Shown here piece by piece: positions 1-8,968 of a DNA stretch of 64,000 nt. The translations under genes and the position numbers were made by a program. Positions within the stretch are counted from its first letter, which is position 1; each line of letters opens with the position of its first letter. The notes beneath the pieces were generated by a model that had not been told where the DNA came from, did no database searches, and saw only the letters and a list, made by a program, of their open reading frames with translations. This DNA comes from Melanopsichium pennsylvanicum (taxonomy: Eukaryota; Basidiomycota; Ustilaginomycetes; Ustilaginales), in assembly GCA_900208305.1 (NCBI GenBank), contig OAPG01000008.1:372001-436000 (forward strand). The letters are read 5' to 3'.

Positions 1-365
1 GATGGGATTTTTCGTGAGAGTTGGAAGATGTGTGTGAGAGGCGCCTCTGACTTTTGTTGTGTGTTGTTAAGCTGTGCTGCCTGCCCTGTGCGTTGATTTT
101 TTTTTTTTTTTTTTTTCTTTCGGAAGGCCACGCGACTTGCGCTTGTCGGCCGGAATATGTACAAGTGATAAGAGGTGGGGTTGGACCCTTGTTTTTGCGT
201 GTTGGTTGCTCCACTTCAAATTTTGAATTTTCCAAGCCTTCTTGTGTTCTTCCAAAAACAAGAAACAAAACAAAAACGTTACATACCGTTTCACTCATCT
301 CACCAACACAGCTTAAGCTACAGCCACCAGCATCATACGCGGTGCAGGCTGCGAGTAAGCAAGTA
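1..365 (+). other. 5' leader of POP1
   Basis: The frame of POP1 stays open upstream to position 54. That extension contains a run of about 19 T and translates to a hydrophobic, Cys-rich stretch unlike the rest of the protein. I read it as untranslated leader or promoter. No other gene is seen here. Confidence 0.55.
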
Positions 366-3300
366 ATGCATCCTCAAAAGCGTTCAGCGCCATCCACAGC
401 ATCCTCAGCCACCCAATCTGCACCACCACAAAATGGCCAAAACTGGAAGAAGCGCAAACAAGAACGCGCACACACAGCACGCTTCATCGAGACACAACAT
501 CCTAACGTCTCATCGTCCGCCAGTAGCTCTAGCACAGCTTCAAAACCATCCACTCCAAAACCATCATTATATTCAGCTGCTACTTCTTCCCTTCCAACAA
601 GCATAGAGCTCGAACAGCTCGTTTCATCGCGTGCGTTTCAGATCCAAAGTTTCATCCGTTCCATCAAATCCGCAAAGTCGGCCACTACAACCAGAGCATG
701 GCAGCTCCTCCCTCGACATGCCCGTCGACGTGCTGCTTCCCACAACTTGCTGCGCTTGCCTACAAGGCTACGCGGAAAGGCCATGGCGGAACTTCGGAGC
801 AGTACAACTCAGGCGCGCACTCGATCAGATATCAGGAAGAGGTTGCCAAGTCATGGTGTAATTAGAGCCACTTTGAGGAGGAAGAAGCTAGCTCAGCGTG
901 CGTCACATCCGCAAAGACGGTGGCTGGAAACCCATTTGTGGCATGCCAAGAGGTTCAGGATGACAACAGAGAAAGGAAAGGGCAAAGAAAGCGACCAGGG
1001 GCAAGACCATGGCAGATGGGGTTTTGTGTTGCCAGAGACCACTATGATGAAGAGTCATAGAGCTAGCTGGAGAAGTGCCAAGGAATTCGTCACGGTTCAC
1101 GATGCAAGTTATACAAGTGTGTTCAGAGTCAGTGTCAGGATGGTTGGCCCTCAAGCATCATCCGCTCAACATGTCGACACCGCACTGCTCGAGCAGCTGC
1201 GTAAATGCTTGGTCGAGGCTGGATTTGCAAATGTCTCTCAACTCGACGGCACCAACACTCATGTCATCAACACTGTTCTAGTCCAGAACAAAGCCAGCCC
1301 TCAAAGCAGTGAATCCAATCGCACATCTACTTGTTCCTCGTCCGCCCATGCTGCACTTGCACCCGTCCGCATCATCATGCTCGCCTCCACCCCGCACTTT
1401 GTTCATTTCCCGGTGCAAGGTGAGGTCTACACACACACCTGCAAAGACGCTCTCATCTTTGCCCACCCCTCAGCCGATCTCCTCATCCGCCGCGCTCTCA
1501 AATCTACACCTTCTGGCATCACCATGATCGATGAGAGCAAGAATGCGATATCTAGCTTCCATGCTCCCCCTGGAGGCGTCTTGCAAGCGTATGCATCGCA
1601 GCTCGACTCAGCACCAGATCCGTGGCTGGCGGCAGGCGGCAAAGATAGCTCCTTGTCAAAATTAGAGAGACGGCGGAGGAGACGAGCATTCAAAGAAGGT
1701 AGTGCAAAGGCTGGGAGACGCGATGAGATGGATCAGCCGAATGATTCCGAAAAGAGGTCGGTGACCATGGACGAAGAGGCAAGATTGAAGCGACAGCAGG
1801 GATACAATATGTTTGAGCTAATTGGTCCCAGGGCTGGATCGCTTTTGCAGGCCGTGCTCAAGGTGCGTACGCGCTCCGGGCACGAGGCTGACGAGTTCAA
1901 ACTGCGACACTTCTTGGACAAGAACGTGTCCGGCTCTCCTTTAATGGTCGAAGTTCATGTCAACGACCCCCGCCTATCATATCCACCAAAGCTCAAAATC
2001 CTTTCCACCACCATGCAAGAGCCCGCGCTGAACTTCACCAGCGCACCATCACCACAGGACCACGACAGTCTCTTCACGATGGGCTCTACGCCCCCTCGAT
2101 TCAGTAAAGGAGAGATTGACTCCCGCCGAGCCCTCAACCCCATCCCTGGCGCACGACTCGTCCCTGATTCTCGCGACGACATAATCCCGGTCGTTATCAT
2201 CCGAGACCAGCTCGTCGCCGCTAAACCTTCTATGGATCGTTTCACCCTCGTAGTGCCGCGCGGCTGGGGCATGGCGTTCTTTCTCAGCCTCGTCACGACA
2301 CATCAGTCAGGCGCTTCAAGTGGAGCAAGAGTTCTCGGTCAACACCAGTTGAAGCATCAACGACTTGAACTTGCGGCATTGGCCTCGAGCCGTGATCGGA
2401 CAAAGGAAGGGAGTGAAGCTGGGTTGTTGAGCTACCCTCATAATTGGTTAGGAACGCAGGCACATGCAGTCAGTGAGAAGAATGCAGCTAAGAAAAGACT
2501 TGAAGGCTGGGGGAAAAGGCCGAAGGGAAAACGCAGTGAGTATATGTTTCCCACTCACAAGGACTGGCAGAAGTTCTTGCAGAGCCGGACCAAGGAGGAA
2601 GTGCAGAACAAGTTGAAGCAGGATAGGATTGGTGTGGCTAGGCCGTATCCATTTGGTGGGTCGCATCATTGGGAATGGATAGTTGATAATTCAGAAAGGC
2701 TCTATAACGGCGCTACTCTGACTACGAAGGAAACCAGGTTCAAGGAGCCATGGCTCGTAGCGCAACCCAACACCATCACATCAGCAGACACAGCCCTTTC
2801 TGCATCCCATTTTGCATCCGCCATGGTCGCAATCCGTCTCCAAGCAGTGCGCAAAGGAACCGTCACACCCCAATCTTCCCTTCTACTGCCTGCCACGTTC
2901 TCGGACCATCTCGCTTGGATCCATCATCTGGACCCGGTTGACCATCCCGCATTGGTACTCAACCGCACCGTGGATGCGACTCAGAAGACGCCCAAACAAC
3001 ACCTCAAGAGTCTGATCGGAAGACGATGTGAGATCATGCAACTTGGCCGTAGCGCTCCGCAGACGTCTTTGCCAAAACAGAACAAAACGATTCCAGGATC
3101 AAGGGCGTGGGAACAGCATGTGGTAGGAGCAGAAGATCCAGAGATGGTGCATGATAGATGTGCAGATTGGAACAATGCTATCGGAACAGTGGTCGATGGG
3201 GACTATTCACTAGGCAATGGGAGGGGCTTTGGCCTTGGCGTGGTTACACTCAAAGCGTGGATAGAGTTGGGGGAGAGGCAGAAGAGGTTGGATGGGTTGA

Positions 3301-3440
3301 AAGAGGAAAATGGAGAAGATGGGGACAAGGGGAGGCGAAGGGCGAGGAACCCGATTGAGACGACCAGATTGCTCCTCATGCGCGAGCCAGGGACGGATGT
3401 TGTTCGTGCCGTCTCGGCGAGCCTGATATTCCTCATGTAA
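366..3440 (+). CDS. POP1: Ribonuclease P/MRP protein subunit POP1
   Basis: The predicted protein has 1024 residues. POP1 is the large protein subunit shared by RNase P (tRNA 5' processing) and RNase MRP (pre-rRNA ITS1 cleavage), and acts in the nucleolus and nucleus. The N-terminal POP1 region is clear: an Arg-rich RRR-x-ASHN-x-LRLPTRLR motif near residues 119-136, then WLETHLWHAKRF near 186-197. A POPLD-like segment with RGWGMAFF lies near residue 632, followed by a tyrosine/proline patch (SYPHNW). The C-terminal third holds the glycine-rich RGFGLG motif typical of the family's end. I chose the ATG at 366 because the conserved region starts soon after it and the upstream in-frame stretch looks non-coding; an ATG at 54 is also in frame. 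No intron is needed. The identification is firm and the start less so. Confidence 0.93.
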   Translation: MHPQKRSAPSTASSATQSAPPQNGQNWKKRKQERAHTARFIETQHPNVSSSASSSSTASKPSTPKPSLYSAATSSLPTSIELEQLVSSRAFQIQSFIRSIKSAKSATTTRAWQLLPRHARRRAASHNLLRLPTRLRGKAMAELRSSTTQARTRSDIRKRLPSHGVIRATLRRKKLAQRASHPQRRWLETHLWHAKRFRMTTEKGKGKESDQGQDHGRWGFVLPETTMMKSHRASWRSAKEFVTVHDASYTSVFRVSVRMVGPQASSAQHVDTALLEQLRKCLVEAGFANVSQLDGTNTHVINTVLVQNKASPQSSESNRTSTCSSSAHAALAPVRIIMLASTPHFVHFPVQGEVYTHTCKDALIFAHPSADLLIRRALKSTPSGITMIDESKNAISSFHAPPGGVLQAYASQLDSAPDPWLAAGGKDSSLSKLERRRRRRAFKEGSAKAGRRDEMDQPNDSEKRSVTMDEEARLKRQQGYNMFELIGPRAGSLLQAVLKVRTRSGHEADEFKLRHFLDKNVSGSPLMVEVHVNDPRLSYPPKLKILSTTMQEPALNFTSAPSPQDHDSLFTMGSTPPRFSKGEIDSRRALNPIPGARLVPDSRDDIIPVVIIRDQLVAAKPSMDRFTLVVPRGWGMAFFLSLVTTHQSGASSGARVLGQHQLKHQRLELAALASSRDRTKEGSEAGLLSYPHNWLGTQAHAVSEKNAAKKRLEGWGKRPKGKRSEYMFPTHKDWQKFLQSRTKEEVQNKLKQDRIGVARPYPFGGSHHWEWIVDNSERLYNGATLTTKETRFKEPWLVAQPNTITSADTALSASHFASAMVAIRLQAVRKGTVTPQSSLLLPATFSDHLAWIHHLDPVDHPALVLNRTVDATQKTPKQHLKSLIGRRCEIMQLGRSAPQTSLPKQNKTIPGSRAWEQHVVGAEDPEMVHDRCADWNNAIGTVVDGDYSLGNGRGFGLGVVTLKAWIELGERQKRLDGLKEENGEDGDKGRRRARNPIETTRLLLMREPGTDVVRAVSASLIFLM

Positions 3441-3660
3441 TTCAACCTCTTCTTTCGCCACTCATTCATGATTCGATCGCTCTTTTTTTGGTGCATCCGA
3501 ATCAATCGATCCTCAAAAGGATGGTTGTCTTTGTGCTGACGAGCACTTGACCGAGTGAATTCAGCGTAATGCTGCAAAAATGAGTCGGTGGTCTCGTCAA
3601 ATGCTTATATTGCTAGTCCGATGACTGTAGTGTTTGGAATAATGCAAATCATGTTAATAT

Positions 3661-4333
3661 CTATGTATCTTCCACTGGTGCTGATGAAGATGATGATGTT
3701 GATGATGCTTGTTGATCCGATTCCTCCAACTGCCTCAGCAAGTGTTCCCTTCTCAATCTCCTCTCTTCCAACTTTTGCTGAATGTATTCGTCCTTCCACT
3801 TTTCGATCTCCTTCTCACTGGCCACAATGCCCTTCTTGCCCAGTTCTGCTCTGGCTCTGGTACGAACCATATTCTCTTCTGATCTCTGTTGCGATTCGTG
3901 ACTCAACAGGACCGTATCAGCACCTACGACAAAGCCAAAGATGGCGAAACCGGATGTGATGAAGCCTTTGAATGCTAGTGTTTGACGCCGGAAGCCCTGG
4001 AAAAGATGGTGTGCCATGAAGCAGGATGATGCGCCGAGGGCTGTATAGAGAAGGGCGCCTTTTATCGCTGCATTCTGTGAGCCATATCAAAGCAGACAAA
4101 ATAGAAAACTCAGTGTCAGTAGGTGTACACATGCAACTTTTAAGTGGGAAGGGCGAGGAAAAGAGAAGAGAGAAAGTTTATCTTACTTTTTGAAGCTCGT
4201 AAGCAGATTCGATTTGATTCTCTCTATGTCGTATACGTTTTGGTGCCGAGCCTAGTTGGGAGGTGCTCATCGCCGACAAAGTTGCCTCATTGCTGGCTGT
4301 CTGTGCACCCGAAGGTGATGCTGGACCCGACAT
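3661..4333 (-). CDS. Small two-helix membrane protein, Rcf2/HIG1-like N-terminal type
   Basis: Two exons: 4187-4333 (49 codons) and 3661-4074. The intron (4075-4186, 112 nt) has a GTAAGA donor and a CACAG acceptor, phase 0, and the product has 186 residues. After a Ser/Thr-rich start, residues about 50-95 form two hydrophobic helices (GALLYTALGASSCF and AFKGFITSGFAIFGFVVGA) joined by a short basic loop. A strongly charged helix rich in E, R, K and Q follows, then a Ser-rich tail. This order resembles the N-terminal half of yeast Rcf2, a cytochrome oxidase/supercomplex factor of the inner mitochondrial membrane, but I infer that from topology and weak residue similarity only. It is convergent with POP1. 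The splice structure is well supported; the function is tentative. Confidence 0.6.
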
Positions 4334-4996
4334 TGTGTATACCTTAATGTGCAGAGGTCTGCTTTGCTGCGTAACCTCTGATGTAAATACGGGATCAACC
4401 GCAACAAAGCCTCGCCATTGGATTCTGTCGAGTAGATAGTGCACAACGTGAACGGAACTTTGGGAAAAACGATCCGAAGACGCTGATGGGGTTCCGCCCT
4501 GATCGGTTCGGAAGACGCCGTCCAAGATGATCTTACATGCAAAGTGGTGTGGAGGCATCTCTCACTCATCCGGCACTCCGGGAAATGCTGACATTAGCAT
4601 GACTGTTCAAATTACAAAAGCTTAATCTTTCCTTCAGGGTTCATTTTTTTTTTTTCCGGTTGAGCCGCTGTTGAAACTATTTTCTCAAAGATGCGGCAGG
4701 GATGGCGGAAAAGTCGCGGAGATTTGGCCAGAAGTGACGGTGAACGCTTTTCTCGCAAAGCATTCTGCTGTACAAAAAAGCGCTTCTGTGCAGCAGCAAC
4801 GTGTTTTTGGCTTTGATCGCTATCTCATCATTTTCATTCACTCCTCATTCTCATTCAAACCTTACCCCAACCAGCATCCTACGATCACTCACCTTTCTTG
4901 GCATCCTCATTTCTTTCAAATCGCCACGGGCAGCGTCAGACCTCGGATCCATATCGCCACCACGTACGAACCTTGCAGACAGCGAACATCAAACTC
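4334..4996. other. Divergent intergenic promoter region
   Basis: These 663 bases separate the divergent membrane-protein gene and SRP40. They hold a T/A-rich stretch with a T run near 4646-4656 and a C/T-rich leader before the SRP40 ATG. No RNA gene or further ORF is supported. Confidence 0.5.
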
Positions 4997-6559
4997 ATGC
5001 CTGCTATCAATCCCACATCGACATCGGCCGCGGCTGACGCGGCCCTGCTTGACACCTTCCAGATCGTTCACGCTTTCCTCGCCGAACATGCTCCTCAGGC
5101 CGCCCAGCAGCTAGCCAGCTCAATGCACTCGTCCCCCGCTCCACCTCGCACCCTCGCTTCAGCACTCGTAGACCACGTTCGCAACTCGCCGAGGAGGTCA
5201 TGGCCCGGTCTTACTCAGGTGGCCGCTGACGCTGCTTCACCTACGCCCATGGACGAAGACTCTTCCGAATCTGACTCGTCTTCCTCGTCCGACTCTGATT
5301 CTGATGGCTCCGACTCCAGCTCAAGCTCCTCGTCCTCGTCTTCCTCCTCGAGCTCCAGCAGCAGCGACTCGGACGATGACAGTGACAGCGACAGCAACTC
5401 CAGCTCCTCTGACTCTGACTCGGACGACTCGGACAGCGAAAATGACAAGATAGTCAAGGCTGCCAAGAAGGCTCAGGATGCACCTCACCAGGATACCGAA
5501 GCTGCTTCGTCCACCGTTGTTTCCGACTCACAAGACGAGGCTGAGGCCGAACTGCCTAGCAAGGGCATTGCTACCCCCACACGCGCATCTTCTGTCGGAC
5601 TTTCGAATAAGCGCAAGCGCGAATCGAGCTCTTCCGGTTCGGATTCGAGCGACAGCTCGGATGAAGATAGCGATGACGAGAGCAGCGACAGTGATGAAGA
5701 CAGTGATGATGAGTCGAGCGATTCTGAATCTGATTCCGACGATAGTGATAGCGACAGCGACAGCGATGATGGCGATGACGAGGAGGACAAAGCAACCTTT
5801 AAGTCCGCAGAGGCTGTTGTTAAGGATGTCGCAAAGGATTCTGATTCGGACTCTTCCGACTCTGATTCGGCTGATTCGGATTCCAGCTCTAACTCGTCCA
5901 GCGACAAAGACCAAGAGGTAAAGGAGGTCGCCACCAAGAACGCTAATGATGATGACGACGACTCGGATGATTCTGATAGCAGCGACGACAGTAAATCTGA
6001 CTCCTCAAACGACTCTGATTCGGACTCGGACTCGAGCTCGAGCAGTGGAAGCCCCTCCTCTTCCTCATCGGACTCTGGCTCCGACTCGGAGAGCTCCTCA
6101 TCCTCCTCTTCTTCAGGCAGCAGCAGCAGCAGCAGTAGCGACAGCGACAGCTCGTCCAGCAGCCCCTCGCCCCCAGGCCCTCCCGCTAAGCGTCAAAAAG
6201 TCGAAGAAGCACCTGCACCCGACGTTCCTTCCACCCCAGCTCCATCATCCTCTGTCGCCATCACCTCAGTCTCCACAACTGCCTCAGGCCGCAAAATCAA
6301 CTCCGGCACCAACACGCCTTTCCAAAGGGTCAAAGCCGATCAGGTCACATATCTTCACGAAGGAATGAAGGACATGTCTTACGGAGCCAAGGCCGGTGTT
6401 TCCGGCGATGAATATGGTGCACGCGCATCAAGGGATCTTATCGTCACAAGAGGTAAAGGATTCACAAAAGAAAAGAACAAGAAGAAGAGGGGTAGTTACA
6501 AGGGTGGTGCCATCGACGTTTTCGGAAGCCACTCGATCAAGTTTGACGATGATGATTAG
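4997..6559 (+). CDS. SRP40: SRP40/Nopp140-type nucleolar chaperone of snoRNPs
   Basis: The protein has 520 residues. SRP40/Nopp140 proteins are nucleolar phosphoproteins that chaperone box C/D and H/ACA snoRNPs and link to RNA polymerase I activity. The N-terminus (DTFQIVHAFLAEHAPQAAQ) is a LisH-like helix. The middle, about residues 85-390, is made of Ser/Asp/Glu blocks (CK2-type phosphorylation sites) separated by short Lys/Pro/Ala spacers. The C-terminus has the diagnostic SRP40 domain: NTPFQRV, then YGAKAGVSGDEYGARASRDL, GKGFTKEKNKKKRGSYKGG and a final HSIKFDDDD. The first ATG of the frame is 4997; upstream the frame is open but has only a TTG. The low-complexity DNA produces several long shadow frames on both strands. 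No intron. Confidence 0.93.
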   Translation: MPAINPTSTSAAADAALLDTFQIVHAFLAEHAPQAAQQLASSMHSSPAPPRTLASALVDHVRNSPRRSWPGLTQVAADAASPTPMDEDSSESDSSSSSDSDSDGSDSSSSSSSSSSSSSSSSSDSDDDSDSDSNSSSSDSDSDDSDSENDKIVKAAKKAQDAPHQDTEAASSTVVSDSQDEAEAELPSKGIATPTRASSVGLSNKRKRESSSSGSDSSDSSDEDSDDESSDSDEDSDDESSDSESDSDDSDSDSDSDDGDDEEDKATFKSAEAVVKDVAKDSDSDSSDSDSADSDSSSNSSSDKDQEVKEVATKNANDDDDDSDDSDSSDDSKSDSSNDSDSDSDSSSSSGSPSSSSSDSGSDSESSSSSSSSGSSSSSSSDSDSSSSSPSPPGPPAKRQKVEEAPAPDVPSTPAPSSSVAITSVSTTASGRKINSGTNTPFQRVKADQVTYLHEGMKDMSYGAKAGVSGDEYGARASRDLIVTRGKGFTKEKNKKKRGSYKGGAIDVFGSHSIKFDDDD

Positions 6560-7643
6560 AAGATGGAAATGGGGATCTGCTAGGTATGCAAATGTACACA
6601 TTCCTTGTCTCGGTTCAGGTTAGATTTCGCAATGCAACGTTTCAACTGCTCATCCTGATTTATGTGAAGATGTCGCTTCGCAATGCTCCATACTAGGGAC
6701 GGTCAAATCGATGTCAATTCGGCCAAGGCAGTGCGAGGAGTATTGAGCCGAACCTGGTGCGCTTCAAGCCGATAGCTGTCAACACATTTTGGTAGAAACG
6801 ACGATCCTGACATGAGGAACAAGCGGTTCTTCTACTGCACATGCAGGGCAAAATTGAGCTGCAGAACATCAAGATGTGCAAAGCTGAACAACTAGGGAGG
6901 TCTTGCACTATTGTCAATTGTTACAAGAATTGGCAAAGGCAAGATGTCAGTAGATTGAGATGATGGAAATGTTCTGCAAAAAGTGTGTTGCAAGAACTCA
7001 GAGTCACAGGATCTTGTTGCAGGTCTGCAATGTCTTTTTGACATTTTTTTTTCATTCATGTGATGCATTTGTAGTGCTTAGTAAGCAGTAAATGATCAGT
7101 TGGGCTGGAAATAAGACCAAAAGTGTGTTATCTGTCATCGAGGCTGGTGGTAATGGTACTTGCCACAATCAGGCACACATTGCTGTTGATGTCTTTCTGA
7201 AATGAATGTTTGCTCTGTGTTAAGGCTGTAGGGTCTAGGTACCGTGGGGCGGCTACAGCCGGAGTAGGGTCTACGGCCTTAACACCAACTCTACAAGCAA
7301 GTTCCATATTGTGAAGAGCTTAGCAAAATTGCTAACTGTTGCAGCTCTCTCAACAGGTGTTGGACAGAAATCAACCCTAGTCAGCAAGTACCATTGGTAG
7401 CTCCTGCAGTATTTTTGATTTCCATTAAAATACATTACTGTATTCAGGGTCCGGCTTTGACCGCGTTCAGGATAGCCGACTTTGTTAAAGGGGCCCCGGC
7501 CCAGAAGAGCGTGGGACTACTGTACTGGTAATCCATGCAAATTTTACCTACTCTCTTTCCCTCTCTTTCATTCTACCAAAATCTTCTCGTTCTCCCTCAC
7601 CATCACATCGGCCACCAGGGTATTAATTCTGAACCGCCTCGAA
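6560..7643. other. Intergenic region with one inverted-repeat element
   Basis: About 1.1 kb between SRP40 and the dehydrogenase gene, A/T-richer than the genes. It contains the 69-bp inverted repeat at 7217-7285 and, near the end, a CT-rich leader at 7545-7600. I see no coding region, tRNA or other RNA gene. Confidence 0.5.
7217..7285. repeat. 69-bp element with terminal inverted repeats
   Basis: The ends are perfect 10-bp inverted repeats, GTGTTAAGGC and GCCTTAACAC. They extend to 15 bp with one mismatch. Inside, the 9-mer TAGGGTCTA occurs twice in direct orientation near the two ends, flanking a GC-rich centre. It may be a hairpin-forming RNA, a tiny MITE-like element or a protein-binding palindrome. 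No clear target-site duplication is visible. Confidence 0.5.
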
Positions 7644-8607
7644 ATGCAGATCAAAGATCGAGTCTTCTACGTCACCGGTGGAGCGTCCGGTCTTGGCGCT
7701 GCCACTGCCTCGCATCTGCACGCACTCGGCGGCTACGTTTCTATTATGGATCTCAATCTCGAAACAGGACAAGCTCTTGCCGATTCTCTCAACAAATCCA
7801 GTCCTAACTCCAAACGTGCAGCAGCATTCGAAGTGGATGTGTGCTCTGAAGAAGCCGTATCTAGCGCCATTTCTGGTTCGGATTCTCTTTGGCCCAATGT
7901 CCAAGTTGGTGGGTGCGTTAACTGCGGAGGAGTAGGAATGGCAGGTAAAACAATCGATCAAGAAGGCAATCCATTCGATCTTGACACTTTCCGTAAAACT
8001 GTAGAGATCAATCTCATCGGTACTTTTAACGTTTCCCGTCTCACTGCAGCTCGACTTGTTCGAGACTTGCCTAAACCCATTCCCAAACCTACTGAAGCAA
8101 CGCGGGATTTGGGAGTAATTATCAACACAGCTTCAGCAGCAGCTTTGGAAGGTCAAGCTGGTCAATGTCCTTATTCTGCTTCCAAAGGCGGTGTGTTGAG
8201 TCTAAGTCTCCCCATGGCAAGAGATTTGGCTTGGTTTGGCATCAGAGTCATGACGCTAGTTCCAACGTTGTTCGAAACACCGATGATGGCTCGATTGCCA
8301 AAGAAGGCGAGGGAGGCGATTTTGAGGACGTGCGAATTTCCGGCAAGATTCGGGAAGCCAGATGAGTTTGCGTTGGCCGTACAAGGCGTGGTGGAGAATC
8401 CAATGCTCGTAAGTATACCAACCACAACCGTAATCTTCCCCTCTCCTCTGTGCTTTGCAAAGTAAGATAAAGTTTGAATCACTCACACTACCTTTGTCCA
8501 TTTTGACGCTTCGCACGTAATCATTAATCGGCTCCATACTTACGATGAAAATACAGAACGGCTCCTATATTCGCCTGGACGGCGCTTCCCGTCTTGGCAA
8601 GCTCTGA
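7644..8607 (+). CDS. Short-chain dehydrogenase, 3-hydroxyacyl-CoA dehydrogenase type-2-like
   Basis: Two exons, 7644-8408 and 8557-8607. The intron (8409-8556, 148 nt) has a GTAAGT donor and a TACAG acceptor, phase 0. The product has 271 residues, the usual size of a classical SDR. The NAD-binding TGGASGLG motif is near residues 10-17, the acidic residue after beta-2 is in IMDLN, the catalytic Ser lies in NTASAAA, and the YSASK active-site motif is present. The LDGASRLGKL end, supplied only by exon 2, matches the C-terminus of HSD17B10-type enzymes, which oxidise 3-hydroxyacyl-CoAs in mitochondrial fatty-acid and isoleucine breakdown. The ATG at 7644 sits directly before the Rossmann fold; the open frame upstream lacks SDR features. 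Family is firm; the exact substrate is inferred. Confidence 0.88.
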
Positions 8608-8968
8608 TGACCATTTAGCCGCAAATCATTCCGCAGCTTGGACAGTCATCTGGAACCCAAACAACCTATCTTGACCTCTATCGCTTCAGGTCTCTCCAGA
8701 CGATGAAAAAGCAATTGCAAAACACACCGTTGAATTCGCAAACAAGTGCCCTGGGGAAAAAAAGAAAGAGAGGGAAAGACTGAGATTTTTTATTCTGAAA
8801 GAAACAAGAGTGTGATGAATAAAGATAAAAGAAAAAGGGGGGAGCTTGAAAGGCCTGCTGATGGAGACAAAGGCTTAGCTAAAAAGGAAGCGACAAGTGA
8901 ATATCTAGAAAAGACGAGACCAAACAAGCCGCTCATTTTGTTAGCTCATCGGGCTGAGAATCGCCGCT
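8608..8968. other. Short convergent intergenic region
   Basis: These 361 bases lie between the convergent dehydrogenase and secreted-protein genes. The part at 8755-8850 is purine-rich. A plus-strand open frame from 8746 runs into the secreted-protein gene and is a shadow. Probably only 3' untranslated sequence. Confidence 0.45.

Noticed and set aside
54..365. N-terminal extension of POP1
   Set aside because: It includes a poly-T tract and poor composition, and POP1 homology begins only after the ATG at 366.
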